52,497 bases of DNA from an uncultured Opitutaceae bacterium (GTDB lineage: Bacteria; Verrucomicrobiota; Verrucomicrobiia; Opitutales; Opitutaceae): positions 1 through 52,497 of the forward strand of contig CALFNN010000095.1 of the NCBI GenBank assembly GCA_937902925.1, in the 5' to 3' direction. The notes under the pieces were generated by a model. It did no database searches, had not been told where the DNA came from, and was given only the letters and a program-made list of their open reading frames with translations. Shown here in pieces: positions 1-7,625 of the stretch. Both the position numbers and the translations under genes were made by a program. Every line of letters begins with the position of its first letter. Position 1 is the stretch's first letter.

Positions 1-2430
1 CGTATACGTGGCCTTCAGGTCGAGCGAGAAGGTGCCCATGTCCGGCGTGTTGTAGACATAGTTGCCGCTGACATCGAAACCATCGGTCTTGGTGCCGGCG
101 AGGTTCGTGCGGTAAACGCCCGTCTCGGCGATGTTGTTCTGCGACAAGCCACCGAGGCCATCCGAGCCGCCAGTCGGCTCCCACAATACGGTCACTCCGG
201 TCTGCGTCTTGATCTGTGCCACCGCCGCCGCGAGGGTCGTCGGGTTGCGGGCGGCCGCATCGCGCGCCGCGTCGGAAGACCCGAGCGCTTCCCAGAAACG
301 CTTGGCAACGATCGCCGCGTAGTTTTCCGCGGTCGAAACCACATTCGTCTGCTTGATGTTCCAGTAATCGAGCGAGAGCGTCAGGCCCTTGAGTTCCTTG
401 GGCGACCAAGCGACACCGACGTTATACATGTCGGCCTTTTCCGGCTGAAGGTTCGAGTTGCCGACACGGGTGATCGAAACCTGGTTCGCGGCGCCCCACG
501 TGCCGTTGGAATTCTTCATCGTTGGGTCGATAAAGGTCGGGTTGGTGACCTGCGGTCCCTCATGCAAATCCAGAATCGACGGGGCGAGGAAGCCCTGGCC
601 ATACGAACCGCGGAACAGCAATTCCTTGGTCGGCTGGTAACGCAAGGCGAGCTGCCCCACGTTGACGCCGCCAAAGTCGGAATAGTCGTCGTGGCGGCCG
701 GCCAGACGGGCCGTGAAGTCCTGCACGACCGGAACGCTCACCTCGGCCGAGGCGCCCCACTGGGTGCGGTCGCCATCGGTCGGATTCGGCGTGCCGTTGA
801 AGCCGAGCGGCGTCGCCTGCGTGAGCGCATCGGGATGGCTGTAGGCCCGGAGCTTGTTCCACTCCAGTGTCACCGCGGTGTTGACCGGACCCGCCGGCGC
901 ATCGAACAACTTGCCGTCAACCGTTGCCGAAAGATTCGCCAGCCGGCTGCGGTCGTTGACGTAGGCGTTCCGCCGGATCGTGTTCCAGATCGCGGTGTTC
1001 GCGTCGAGCTTGCTCGAGAACGGATTCAGCGCGTCCGGCGTCGTCAGCGCCAAATATTGATTGAGCAATTCCGCCGAGGTCGTGTTGCCACTGAGGAACT
1101 GGTTGAACTCCTGCGTGAAGAGGCCCTCCACTTTCCAGTTCCACTCAGCCACCTTGCCTTCAACGCCACCGTTGAACCAGATGCCCGTCGACTCCGCGGT
1201 GTCGAGGCGCGCCCCGAGCGGGAACAGACGCCAGCCGCCGGCGGTGATATCCACGGCATTCGCGCCGAAGATTTTCTGATTCCAGTAGTTGGTCTTCGGG
1301 ATGACGACCGCACCCAGCGCCGGGATCGGCACGGCGGCCGGCGCGAGTTGGTTATGCGAGTAGGAGTAGCGATACATCAGGTCGCCGAAGATCTTGATGT
1401 TGTCCGTGACTTGATAGCTCGCGAACGTGAAGAAGTTGTAGCGCTCCTCCGGGCGCAGCAACGGCGTGTAGAGGAAGAAGGGGAAGCCGTCGCCGCCGGC
1501 GTCCGGATTGGCCAGGTTGGGCAGACCGCCCTTGTAGAGACGGAAATCCGAGGCCGCCGCCGCATCGCGCCGGCCACCCTCGCCGGGGAGATACTTGACC
1601 AGATAGTTGTTCGTGCCCGTGGCTCCAGGCGTGAACAGGCTGTTCGGCATCGTCATGCGGAACGGATAGGTGTTACTGGTCGTTCCAGGCGCGGCGCTCC
1701 AGAAAAAGTCCGGGCTATAGATGCCGCCCTGCTTGAAATACTGGCCGCCCACCATCACATCGATTTTGTCGCTGGAGGCGTTGAACGAGAAGGCCCACTG
1801 TTTGCGGTCCAGATTGGTCTTCGTGTTGAAGCCATGGGTATCGCCGAAGTAGGCGTTGATTTCGCCGCCGTTCTGGCCCTTGCGCGTGATGATGTTCACG
1901 ACGCCACCGATGGCGTCCGAACCATACACCGCCGAGGCGCCGCTGGTCAGCACCTCGACGTGGTCGACGGCCGTCACCGGCACCTGGTTCACGTCGACGG
2001 TGTTGCTGGTGCCTTGGTAGGAAAGACGCCGGCCGTTGATCAGCACCAGCGTGTAGGACGAGCCAAGACCGCGAAGGTCGATGAAGCGACCGCCGGTGCC
2101 GCCATTGGTCACCGAGTCGTTATTGTTGCCCGCACCCGAGAAGGCTGGAAATGCCTTCAAGTAGTCGGCGACCTCGACGACCGGGGTCTGGTCCATCTGC
2201 GTTTTCGAGATCAGCGTGATCGGAATGTCCGCCTGCGTCGCCGCCGTGCCGAAGCGCGAGCCGGTCGTGACGAATTCTTCCATCTTGACGGTTGGATCGG
2301 AGGCAGCCGTGCCCGGAGCCGTCGGTTTCGGGGCAGCCGCGTTTTGGGCGCGTGCCGCCACCGCGAGAAGGCCGGCGGTCGCAAAAAGCGAAAGCGCGGC
2401 CATGAACTTCCGCGAGGGGAGTATGTTCAT
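1..2430 (-). CDS. TonB-dependent outer-membrane receptor (C-terminus cut by window edge)
   Basis: This is an outer-membrane beta-barrel receptor that imports a substrate using TonB/ExbBD energy; the substrate is unknown. The frame is open from the ATG at 2428-2430 to the left edge, giving about 810 residues. The N-terminus is a signal peptide (hydrophobic, ending near ALA-rich residues 20-30), followed by a TonB-box-like segment containing EEFVTTGSRF. The plug domain shows VLINGRRL and SGASAVYGSDAIGGVVNI, typical of TonB receptors. The remaining residues look like alternating barrel strands with aromatic-rich segments, and the last visible part resembles the late barrel of the receptor at 33437-36592 (a DYW-type strand). 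The final barrel strands and terminal aromatic residue lie outside the window. It is divergent from xdhC. A 633-residue antisense frame over it is a GC-skew shadow. Confidence 0.93.
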   Translation of the reverse strand, partial: MNILPSRKFMAALSLFATAGLLAVAARAQNAAAPKPTAPGTAASDPTVKMEEFVTTGSRFGTAATQADIPITLISKTQMDQTPVVEVADYLKAFPAFSGAGNNNDSVTNGGTGGRFIDLRGLGSSYTLVLINGRRLSYQGTSNTVDVNQVPVTAVDHVEVLTSGASAVYGSDAIGGVVNIITRKGQNGGEINAYFGDTHGFNTKTNLDRKQWAFSFNASSDKIDVMVGGQYFKQGGIYSPDFFWSAAPGTTSNTYPFRMTMPNSLFTPGATGTNNYLVKYLPGEGGRRDAAAASDFRLYKGGLPNLANPDAGGDGFPFFLYTPLLRPEERYNFFTFASYQVTDNIKIFGDLMYRYSYSHNQLAPAAVPIPALGAVVIPKTNYWNQKIFGANAVDITAGGWRLFPLGARLDTAESTGIWFNGGVEGKVAEWNWKVEGLFTQEFNQFLSGNTTSAELLNQYLALTTPDALNPFSSKLDANTAIWNTIRRNAYVNDRSRLANLSATVDGKLFDAPAGPVNTAVTLEWNKLRAYSHPDALTQATPLGFNGTPNPTDGDRTQWGASAEVSVPVVQDFTARLAGRHDDYSDFGGVNVGQLALRYQPTKELLFRGSYGQGFLAPSILDLHEGPQVTNPTFIDPTMKNSNGTWGAANQVSITRVGNSNLQPEKADMYNVGVAWSPKELKGLTLSLDYWNIKQTNVVSTAENYAAIVAKRFWEALGSSDAARDAAARNPTTLAAAVAQIKTQTGVTVLWEPTGGSDGLGGLSQNNIAETGVYRTNLAGTKTDGFDVSGNYVYNTPDMGTFSLDLKATYT

Positions 2431-2715
2431 AGTGGTTATCAGTTGGTTGTGTGGTTGTGGTGAGACAGCCAAGGCGGCTTGCACCGCATTTGCTTGGGCC
2501 CGAGGAAGGGCGACTCCGGCCTGCTCGGCAACAAAAATTTATGACTAAACGGTTACAAAGCGCGTCGAAACGCCATAGTTATGAGTTTAACCGCACAAAC
2601 GCCGTATTCGGGCAACCCGCTTGCTCCGCCCGTTTCCCACTTCGTTCTGGGCTCGCAACAGCACTTTGAATGGAAATAGCTCACTGTCGGCCAAGCTGCG
2701 CCTTGCCCGAATCCG
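2431..2715. other. Divergent intergenic region between TonB receptor and xdhC
   Basis: This 285-base stretch separates two divergent genes and must hold both promoters. It is locally AT-richer around 2535-2600 (acaaaaatttatgactaaac), which is the likeliest place for promoter elements, but no convincing pair of -35 and -10 boxes or operator dyad could be fixed by eye. No coding frame, tRNA or terminator is visible. Confidence 0.4.
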
Positions 2716-3717
2716 ATGAAGGAAATCCAAGCCATTGCCCGAGCCCTCACTGCCTCCCGGAGCCAAGTGTCGGCTCTCGCCACGCTCGTGACGGTCGAAG
2801 GATCGTCCTATCGGCGGCCCGGAGCCCGACTCTTGGTAACAGACGACGGCACCCGGCTCGGTTCGATCAGCGGCGGCTGCCTGGAAGACGATGTGCTCGC
2901 TCGCTCCAAGGCGGTCCTGGCGAGCGGGCGCGCCGACACAGTCATCTATGACACGACGACGGAAAACGATCTCGTCTGGGGCGTCGGCTTGGGCTGCCAC
3001 GGCGTCGTCCACGTATTGATCGAGCGCCTGCCACCCAACCCGAATTGGGCGGTCGAGCTCGCTGCGAATTTTACCGCCCGTCGCACCACAACCCTCGCGG
3101 TGACCCATCGGTCGGCCGATGGCACGCACCTCGGCACCCGCCTCGCGACGGGATCCGACCCTCTCGCAACGGGCGGTAACGACGTCTTCCTCGATCGCAT
3201 CGCCCCTCCGGTGCGTCTCGTGATTTTCGGCGCCGGCGACGACGCGCAACCGCTCGCACGCCTCGCCGGTGAACTAGGCTGGCTCGTTACCGTCGCCGAT
3301 CCGCGTTCGGCCTATGCCACGGCGCAACGTTTCCCGTCGGCCGAGGCGATCGTCGTCGCGCCCGCGGGCGACCTCGCCGCCCGCGTGCCGATCGCCGCCG
3401 ACACCCTGGCTGTCGTGATGACCCATCACTATGTCCACGATGTCCCGCTGCTGCGTGCGCTGCTCCCGGCGGACCTCGCCTATCTCGGCCTGCTCGGGCC
3501 CCGCAAGCGTTCCGAGCGGATCCTCGACGATCTGGCGCGCGAAGGCATCGCGATCACTCCCGCGCAACGCTCCCGGCTCCACGCTCCCGTCGGTCTCGAC
3601 ATCGGGGCGGATTCGCCGGAGCAGGTCGCCCTCGCGATCGTCGCCGAGATGCAGGCGGTTCTCGGGGGACGAGACGCGCGGCCGCTGCTCGAAAGAACGC
3701 GACCTATTCATGATTGA
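2716..3717 (+). CDS. xdhC: XdhC/CoxI family molybdenum-enzyme maturation protein
   Basis: The product has 333 residues. XdhC-type proteins bind the molybdenum cofactor, protect it, promote its sulfuration and hand it to xanthine-dehydrogenase-type hydroxylases in the cytoplasm. The N-terminal XdhC/CoxI domain shows GSISGGCLE at residues 49-57 and GLGCHG at 91-96. The C-terminal Rossmann-like domain begins at LVIFGAGDDAQ near residue 168 and carries the HHYVHDVPLL segment usual for the family. Length and domain order match full-length XdhC. The downstream nucleotidyltransferase gene starts inside its last codons (8-base overlap), so the two are translationally coupled, a common pairing because the partner makes the dinucleotide form of the cofactor. 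No molybdenum hydroxylase gene is present in the window. Confidence 0.9.
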   Translation: MKEIQAIARALTASRSQVSALATLVTVEGSSYRRPGARLLVTDDGTRLGSISGGCLEDDVLARSKAVLASGRADTVIYDTTTENDLVWGVGLGCHGVVHVLIERLPPNPNWAVELAANFTARRTTTLAVTHRSADGTHLGTRLATGSDPLATGGNDVFLDRIAPPVRLVIFGAGDDAQPLARLAGELGWLVTVADPRSAYATAQRFPSAEAIVVAPAGDLAARVPIAADTLAVVMTHHYVHDVPLLRALLPADLAYLGLLGPRKRSERILDDLAREGIAITPAQRSRLHAPVGLDIGADSPEQVALAIVAEMQAVLGGRDARPLLERTRPIHD

Positions 3718-4324
3718 GCCGCGCGACAGGTTTCGTTTCGGCGCCGTGATCCTCGCTGCCGGCGCGTCCACCCGGATGGGCACCCTGAAACAGCTCCTGC
3801 CGCTCCGCGGCCAGCCCCTCATCGTTCGTGCCGTCGACGCCGCGCTCGCCTCGCCCGCCTGGCCTGTCGTGGTGGTGCTCGGCGCGCACGCGGAGAAAAT
3901 CCGCCCCACCCTCGCCCGACTGCCCGTGCTGGTCGTCGAAAATCCCACTTGGGCCGAAGGCATGGCGTCGTCGCTGCGGACGGGCATCACGACCCTGCGG
4001 CAGTTTTCCCGCGCGCTCGATGCCGCGCTCGTCGCACTGTGCGACCAGCCGGCGTTCTCCGTCGACACAATCGCGCAACTCGTCGCCGCGCAGCGGACGA
4101 CCGGTCGCAGCATCGTTGCCGCGCGCTATGCCCGCCGCAACGGTGCGCCCGCCTTGTTTCTCCGCGCCCATTTTCCCGCGCTCGCCGCACTGACCGGCGA
4201 GGAAGGCGCCCGGGCGCTGCTCAACGGCGATCCCGCCACCGTGACCGCCCTCGACCTGCCCGCGCTCGCCCTCGATCTCGACACCCCGGCCGACTACGCG
4301 TCGGCGCAAGCCAAGCCCCCATGA
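3710..4324 (+). CDS. MobA/MocA-like nucleotidyltransferase for molybdenum cofactor
   Basis: The product is a 204-residue GT-A-fold nucleotidyltransferase, predicted to attach CMP or GMP to molybdopterin. The nucleotide-binding loop is LAAGASTRMG at residues 15-24, with the usual lysine just after it (Lys27). WAEGMASSLRTG near residue 82 and the metal-binding region CDQP near residue 113 fit the MocA (CTP:molybdopterin cytidylyltransferase) subgroup. The start was chosen at ATG 3710 because homologous proteins begin a few residues before the glycine loop; the longer open frame reaching back to 3431 is only xdhC read in another frame. The gene overlaps xdhC upstream by 8 bases and the next gene downstream by 4 (ATGA), so the three genes form an operon. 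CTP versus GTP specificity cannot be decided by eye. Confidence 0.87.
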   Translation: MIEPRDRFRFGAVILAAGASTRMGTLKQLLPLRGQPLIVRAVDAALASPAWPVVVVLGAHAEKIRPTLARLPVLVVENPTWAEGMASSLRTGITTLRQFSRALDAALVALCDQPAFSVDTIAQLVAAQRTTGRSIVAARYARRNGAPALFLRAHFPALAALTGEEGARALLNGDPATVTALDLPALALDLDTPADYASAQAKPP

Positions 4325-4815
4325 AAAAACGTCTCTTCCTCGCCGCCCTGCTTGGTGTTTTCGCGACGCTCAACTCTCCCGCTGCCAACCCGGACAGGGA
4401 AAAGCTCAAGGCCGAGGTCGCCAAAATGGAGGACGCGTTCTGCGCCATGGCCCAGGAGAAGGGCCTGCTCGCGGCCTTCGAACATTTCGCCGCGCCCGAC
4501 GTCGCGTTCCTCGACACCGATCCGCGAAAATTCCGCGGCCTCGAGGCCGTGCGCGAACGCATGGGACCCGACGAGCCGGGCATCAAGCTGACCTGGTCCG
4601 CCTCTTTCTCCGACGTGTCCGACGACGGCACCTTGGGCTACAACTATGGACGCTACGAGCTGCATCGGCCCGGCGCCGACGGCCAGCCGATCCTCCGCAC
4701 CGGCTGGTTTCTCACGATTTGGAAACGCCAGCCCGACGGCTCGTGGCGCTACGTGATGGACAACGGCACGCCCGACCGGCCACCGCCGCCGGCAGCCGCG
4801 GAAAAGAAAAACTGA
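4321..4815 (+). CDS. Secreted SnoaL/DUF4440-like protein
   Basis: The product has 164 residues and begins with a signal peptide (MKKRLFLAALLGVFATL, cleavage near the SPAANP region at about residue 22). The mature part has the NTF2-like pattern of a DUF4440/SnoaL-like domain: an initial helix with repeated charged residues, AFEHFAAPDVAFLD, a conserved glycine after FRG, and late strands ending in GWFLTIWKRQPDGSWRYV. Proteins of this fold serve as small enzymes or ligand-binding modules, and the role here is unknown. The start codon overlaps the stop of the upstream nucleotidyltransferase (ATGA), so it belongs to the same transcript, although a link with molybdenum cofactor is not obvious. The stop codon lies in a small hairpin shared with the convergent purE. 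Confidence 0.8.
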   Translation: MKKRLFLAALLGVFATLNSPAANPDREKLKAEVAKMEDAFCAMAQEKGLLAAFEHFAAPDVAFLDTDPRKFRGLEAVRERMGPDEPGIKLTWSASFSDVSDDGTLGYNYGRYELHRPGADGQPILRTGWFLTIWKRQPDGSWRYVMDNGTPDRPPPPAAAEKKN

Positions 4816-4836
4816 CGGGCGTCGCCGCGCCGTCAG
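4812..4836. terminator. Small hairpin shared by two convergent stop codons
   Basis: Bases 4812-4818 (CTGACGG) and 4830-4836 (CCGTCAG) form a perfect 7-bp stem with an 11-base loop. The stop codons of the SnoaL-like gene (4813-4815) and of purE (4833-4835, minus strand) both sit inside the stem. There is no clear T tract on either side, so bidirectional termination is plausible but weakly supported. Confidence 0.4.
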
Positions 4837-5318
4837 GGCAGTTTCGCCTCGGCGACTTTCTTCGACTGCGCCGCGCGATAGTCGTCGAGCGCTTTTTTGA
4901 TCTTCGCGTCGCCGAGCGCGAGAATCGCGGCGGCGAAAAGCGCGGCGTTGATCGCGCCGGGTTTGCCGATCGCGAGCGTGGCCACCGGAATCCCACCCGG
5001 CATCTGCACCATCGAAAGCAGCGAGTCGAGGCCCTTGAGCGACGCCGACTCCATCGGCACGCCGAGCACCGGCAGCGCCGTGAGCGCCGCCGCCACGCCG
5101 GCGAGATGCGCCGCGCCGCCCGCCGCCGCGATGATGACCTTGAGACCGCGGGCATCGGCGCCGCGGCAATATTCGATCACGAGGTCGGGCGTGCGATGGG
5201 CACTGATGGCACGCTTGTCGTAGGGAATCCCGAGCTGGTCGAGCGTCGATGCGCAATGCTGCATCGTTTCCCAGTCCGAGGTGCTGCCCATGATGATTCC
5301 AACCAATGGAGTGGCCAT
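4833..5318 (-). CDS. purE: N5-carboxyaminoimidazole ribonucleotide mutase PurE
   Basis: PurE (161 residues) converts N5-CAIR to CAIR in cytoplasmic purine synthesis. The family hallmarks are all present: GSTSD at residues 11-15, the catalytic SAHRTP at 39-44, and AAGGAAHL at 65-72, followed by LPVLGVPM. The length matches bacterial class I PurE. No purK lies next to it. It is 49 bases downstream of the beta-repeat/RDD membrane protein on the same strand and could be co-transcribed with that unit. It converges with the SnoaL-like gene, and the two stops are only 17 bases apart. Confidence 0.96.
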   Translation of the reverse strand: MATPLVGIIMGSTSDWETMQHCASTLDQLGIPYDKRAISAHRTPDLVIEYCRGADARGLKVIIAAAGGAAHLAGVAAALTALPVLGVPMESASLKGLDSLLSMVQMPGGIPVATLAIGKPGAINAALFAAAILALGDAKIKKALDDYRAAQSKKVAEAKLP

Positions 5319-5367
5319 GGGCAGCTAACAAACCGCCGCGGCGCAGCGCATCAACCGCGAAATTCTC

Positions 5368-7128
5368 TTATGTCAGCAACGACACGCCCTTCGGCACGCG
5401 GACCACGGTGGTGCCGGCGATCTTGTCGTGCCAGGACTGCTTTTCGTTGTCGAAGGCAACCCAGATGAAGCCGAGGAACATGACCACGAGCGAAAGGAAG
5501 CAGCCAAGGGCGCGGGCGATGGCCGTGCCCCAGTCGATCGGGCGGTCGTCGAGCCGCACGACCCTCAGCCCGCAGATGATGCCGCCAATGGTCGAGCCCT
5601 TGAACTTCCACATGATGGCGCCGTAGGTCGCGAGGCCGAACAACGCCAGCTTCCCGCCGCCCGTCGTCAACGCGACGATGATGCCGAGGAGAATCACATC
5701 GAGGAGGAGCGCCGCCGTGCGGATCCAGAAGCCGGCTCGCGGCAGCGTCGAACCCGAGACCAGCGGAGGCGCCGCCACGCCGGCCGCGGTTTCGCCCGCC
5801 GTCATCCCCGGGAGCGTCCCGCCAGCCATTGCGCCGGCTGCCACGGGCACCACCCCGGCCGTCGGCGCCGATCGATCCCGCTTGGTCACGAGAATCAGCG
5901 TGTAGATCACGACGCCCATGCCGAGCCAGCCCAGCAGCTTGAACAACAGGATGCCGAGCACGGGCACGGTGTAGAGCAGGAGCATGAGCAGCCCGCCGAT
6001 CATCGTGCCGACCGCCGGGTGCGCCAGCGGCCCGTCGCCGAGCAGCTTGGTGAAACGGCGGCCGATCCAGGCCAGGATCACGACCTTCCCGAACAACGCC
6101 GCGACGAACATTCCCGCCGCAATGAACGGCACGAGAAAGATCCCGACGCCCGTCACGATCAGCAGCACGATCGCCACGGGCGAGAGCAGCACGGTCAGCA
6201 GCGCCGTGAGCAACGAGTAGCCCGGACGCGTCTCCAGAGTCTGGCCGCATTTTTCCACCCCGCGGCGGAACGCCAGGGCAATGAGCACGTAAAGTCCCAG
6301 CGCGACAAAGCCGACCATCCACGCCCACGCCAGGCCCGGCTTGAAGGCGAGCAGCCGGCCGTAGAACAGGCACTCGTAAAACCAGGAACGCAACCAGCCG
6401 ACGTCGCCAAAAAGCCCGGGCAGCGCCACGTTGCTCACGTCGCCGTGGACGACGGCCTTCGGATCGCGGGTCAGCGTGCCTCCGACCACGACCACATCGC
6501 CACCCACGTCCGCCTCGGGCCCGAGTTCGACGTTGCCGAGCACGGCCACGACCGTGTCGCCCACCTTGCCGTTCACATAGGTGCTGCCGAGCACGGCGAC
6601 GGCGGAGTCGCCCACCGGACCGTTGGCCCGCGCGTCGCCGAGGACCGAGACGATTGCATCGCCCACCTCGCCGTCGCTCGTCGCCGAGCCAAACACGGCC
6701 ACGACCGCATCGGCCGCCTCGTCTTTCGCAAGGTGCACATCGTGGCCCACGGCAATACGCTCGTCGCCACTGCTGTGGCGCCGCGGGGCGGAGGCGTCCT
6801 TGCTCCCCGCCGGCGCTGTCTTGCGGCTCGATTCGACCGGTTGGTCGAGCCGGCGCATCTCCGGCGCGGCGGCGGATGCCGGTTCCACGGCGGGCGCCGG
6901 CTTCGGGGCTTCAACCTTCTCGGAAACCACGGCGGTCGCCGGGGCCGCAACGGGCGCAGTCGCTGCCGCGGGTGCGGGTGCCGCCGCCGGTTCGACGGGC
7001 GGGACGGGGCCTTGACCGGAGGGCGTGGCCGGGGCCGGCGGCTTGTCTTGGGCCAGCGCGGCCCGGGTCAGCGTGAAAAAGAGCGCGACCGCGGCGCCGA
7101 GAAAGAGATGGCGAAAGGAGGTTTTCAT
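5368..7128 (-). CDS. Beta-repeat / multi-span membrane / RDD-domain fusion protein
   Basis: The product has 586 residues in distinct blocks. Residues 1-26 are a signal peptide ending ALAQ. Residues 27-120 are a Pro/Ala-rich low-complexity stalk. Residues 126-232 hold about five short repeats built around VAVLG and VGD (for example GSTYVNGKVGDTVVAVLG), the pattern of a bactofilin-like beta-helix. Residues 265-430 carry several hydrophobic membrane segments. Residues 470-586 are an RDD domain (GFWIRTAALLLDVILLG, then SWHDKIAGTTVV). The ATG at 7126-7128 is preferred over the upstream frame because it begins the signal peptide. It is the last gene of a unit with the anti-sigma-like gene (13 bases upstream) and the HDOD-sigma gene, so it is a candidate envelope sensor or effector of that sigma factor. 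The exact function is unknown. Confidence 0.8.
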   Translation of the reverse strand: MKTSFRHLFLGAAVALFFTLTRAALAQDKPPAPATPSGQGPVPPVEPAAAPAPAAATAPVAAPATAVVSEKVEAPKPAPAVEPASAAAPEMRRLDQPVESSRKTAPAGSKDASAPRRHSSGDERIAVGHDVHLAKDEAADAVVAVFGSATSDGEVGDAIVSVLGDARANGPVGDSAVAVLGSTYVNGKVGDTVVAVLGNVELGPEADVGGDVVVVGGTLTRDPKAVVHGDVSNVALPGLFGDVGWLRSWFYECLFYGRLLAFKPGLAWAWMVGFVALGLYVLIALAFRRGVEKCGQTLETRPGYSLLTALLTVLLSPVAIVLLIVTGVGIFLVPFIAAGMFVAALFGKVVILAWIGRRFTKLLGDGPLAHPAVGTMIGGLLMLLLYTVPVLGILLFKLLGWLGMGVVIYTLILVTKRDRSAPTAGVVPVAAGAMAGGTLPGMTAGETAAGVAAPPLVSGSTLPRAGFWIRTAALLLDVILLGIIVALTTGGGKLALFGLATYGAIMWKFKGSTIGGIICGLRVVRLDDRPIDWGTAIARALGCFLSLVVMFLGFIWVAFDNEKQSWHDKIAGTTVVRVPKGVSLLT

Positions 7129-7141
7129 GATGGGGCAGTTT

Positions 7142-7618
7142 TTAAAGTGAGCGGGAGGCGTAGAGCGTCCGGTAGGCGACGGCGCTGAGGCCGAAGAGCG
7201 CGACATACATCGCGCCCACGAACGCCAGCCCGCCGTAGAGCCAGAGCGGCGGGACGCTGCGGATGACCACGCTGCAGAAGTCGCCGAGGCCGCGGACCAG
7301 CGCGACGCCGCTCTCCAGCCAGGCGATCTGCGGCGCGAAGGCGGTCGTGAATTGCACGGTGTCGAAACCGCCCATCACCCAAACCGCCGCCATCAACGCG
7401 ACTTTGGCCACGCCCGCGGAGCCGATCAGGAACGCGCACCGCACCGGCAGCGGCCATTGCGTGTAGCTCTGGCGCCACCACGGCAGCGCGGCGCGGCGTT
7501 CGAGTTCGGCCATCACACGGGCCTCGAGCGTGCCGGGGGCGCGGCGCGACGGCAGGTCGCGGAGCGTCTCGTGAATGAAGCGCTCGAGTTTTTGTTCGTG
7601 GTCGGGTGACGGGTTCAT
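7142..7618 (-). CDS. Putative anti-sigma-factor-like membrane protein
   Basis: The product has 158 residues. The first 45 are soluble and charged (an LERFIHETLRDLPSRRAP-type helix, then LEARVMAELERR), followed by ALPWWRQ and about three hydrophobic membrane segments between residues 55 and 150. The layout of a small N-terminal cytoplasmic helix bundle plus membrane spans, encoded right after an ECF sigma factor, is that of an anti-sigma factor. There is no zinc-binding His-x3-Cys-x2-Cys motif, so it is not a canonical ZAS protein. It starts 7 bases after the sigma gene's stop and ends 13 bases before the beta-repeat/RDD gene, which indicates one operon. The anti-sigma role is inferred from context and shape only. 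Confidence 0.65.
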   Translation of the reverse strand: MNPSPDHEQKLERFIHETLRDLPSRRAPGTLEARVMAELERRAALPWWRQSYTQWPLPVRCAFLIGSAGVAKVALMAAVWVMGGFDTVQFTTAFAPQIAWLESGVALVRGLGDFCSVVIRSVPPLWLYGGLAFVGAMYVALFGLSAVAYRTLYASRSL

Positions 7619-7625
7619 GGCCGGT

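Noticed and set aside
562-2463. 633-residue open frame antisense to the TonB receptor
   Set aside because: It is a GC-skew shadow. The opposite strand has a clear leader, plug and barrel motifs, whereas this frame is Arg/Val/Gly-rich without any domain.
5428-7188. 586-residue plus-strand frame over the beta-repeat/RDD gene
   Set aside because: It is His/Arg/Gln-rich, typical of a shadow, while the minus strand has leader, repeats and RDD domain.
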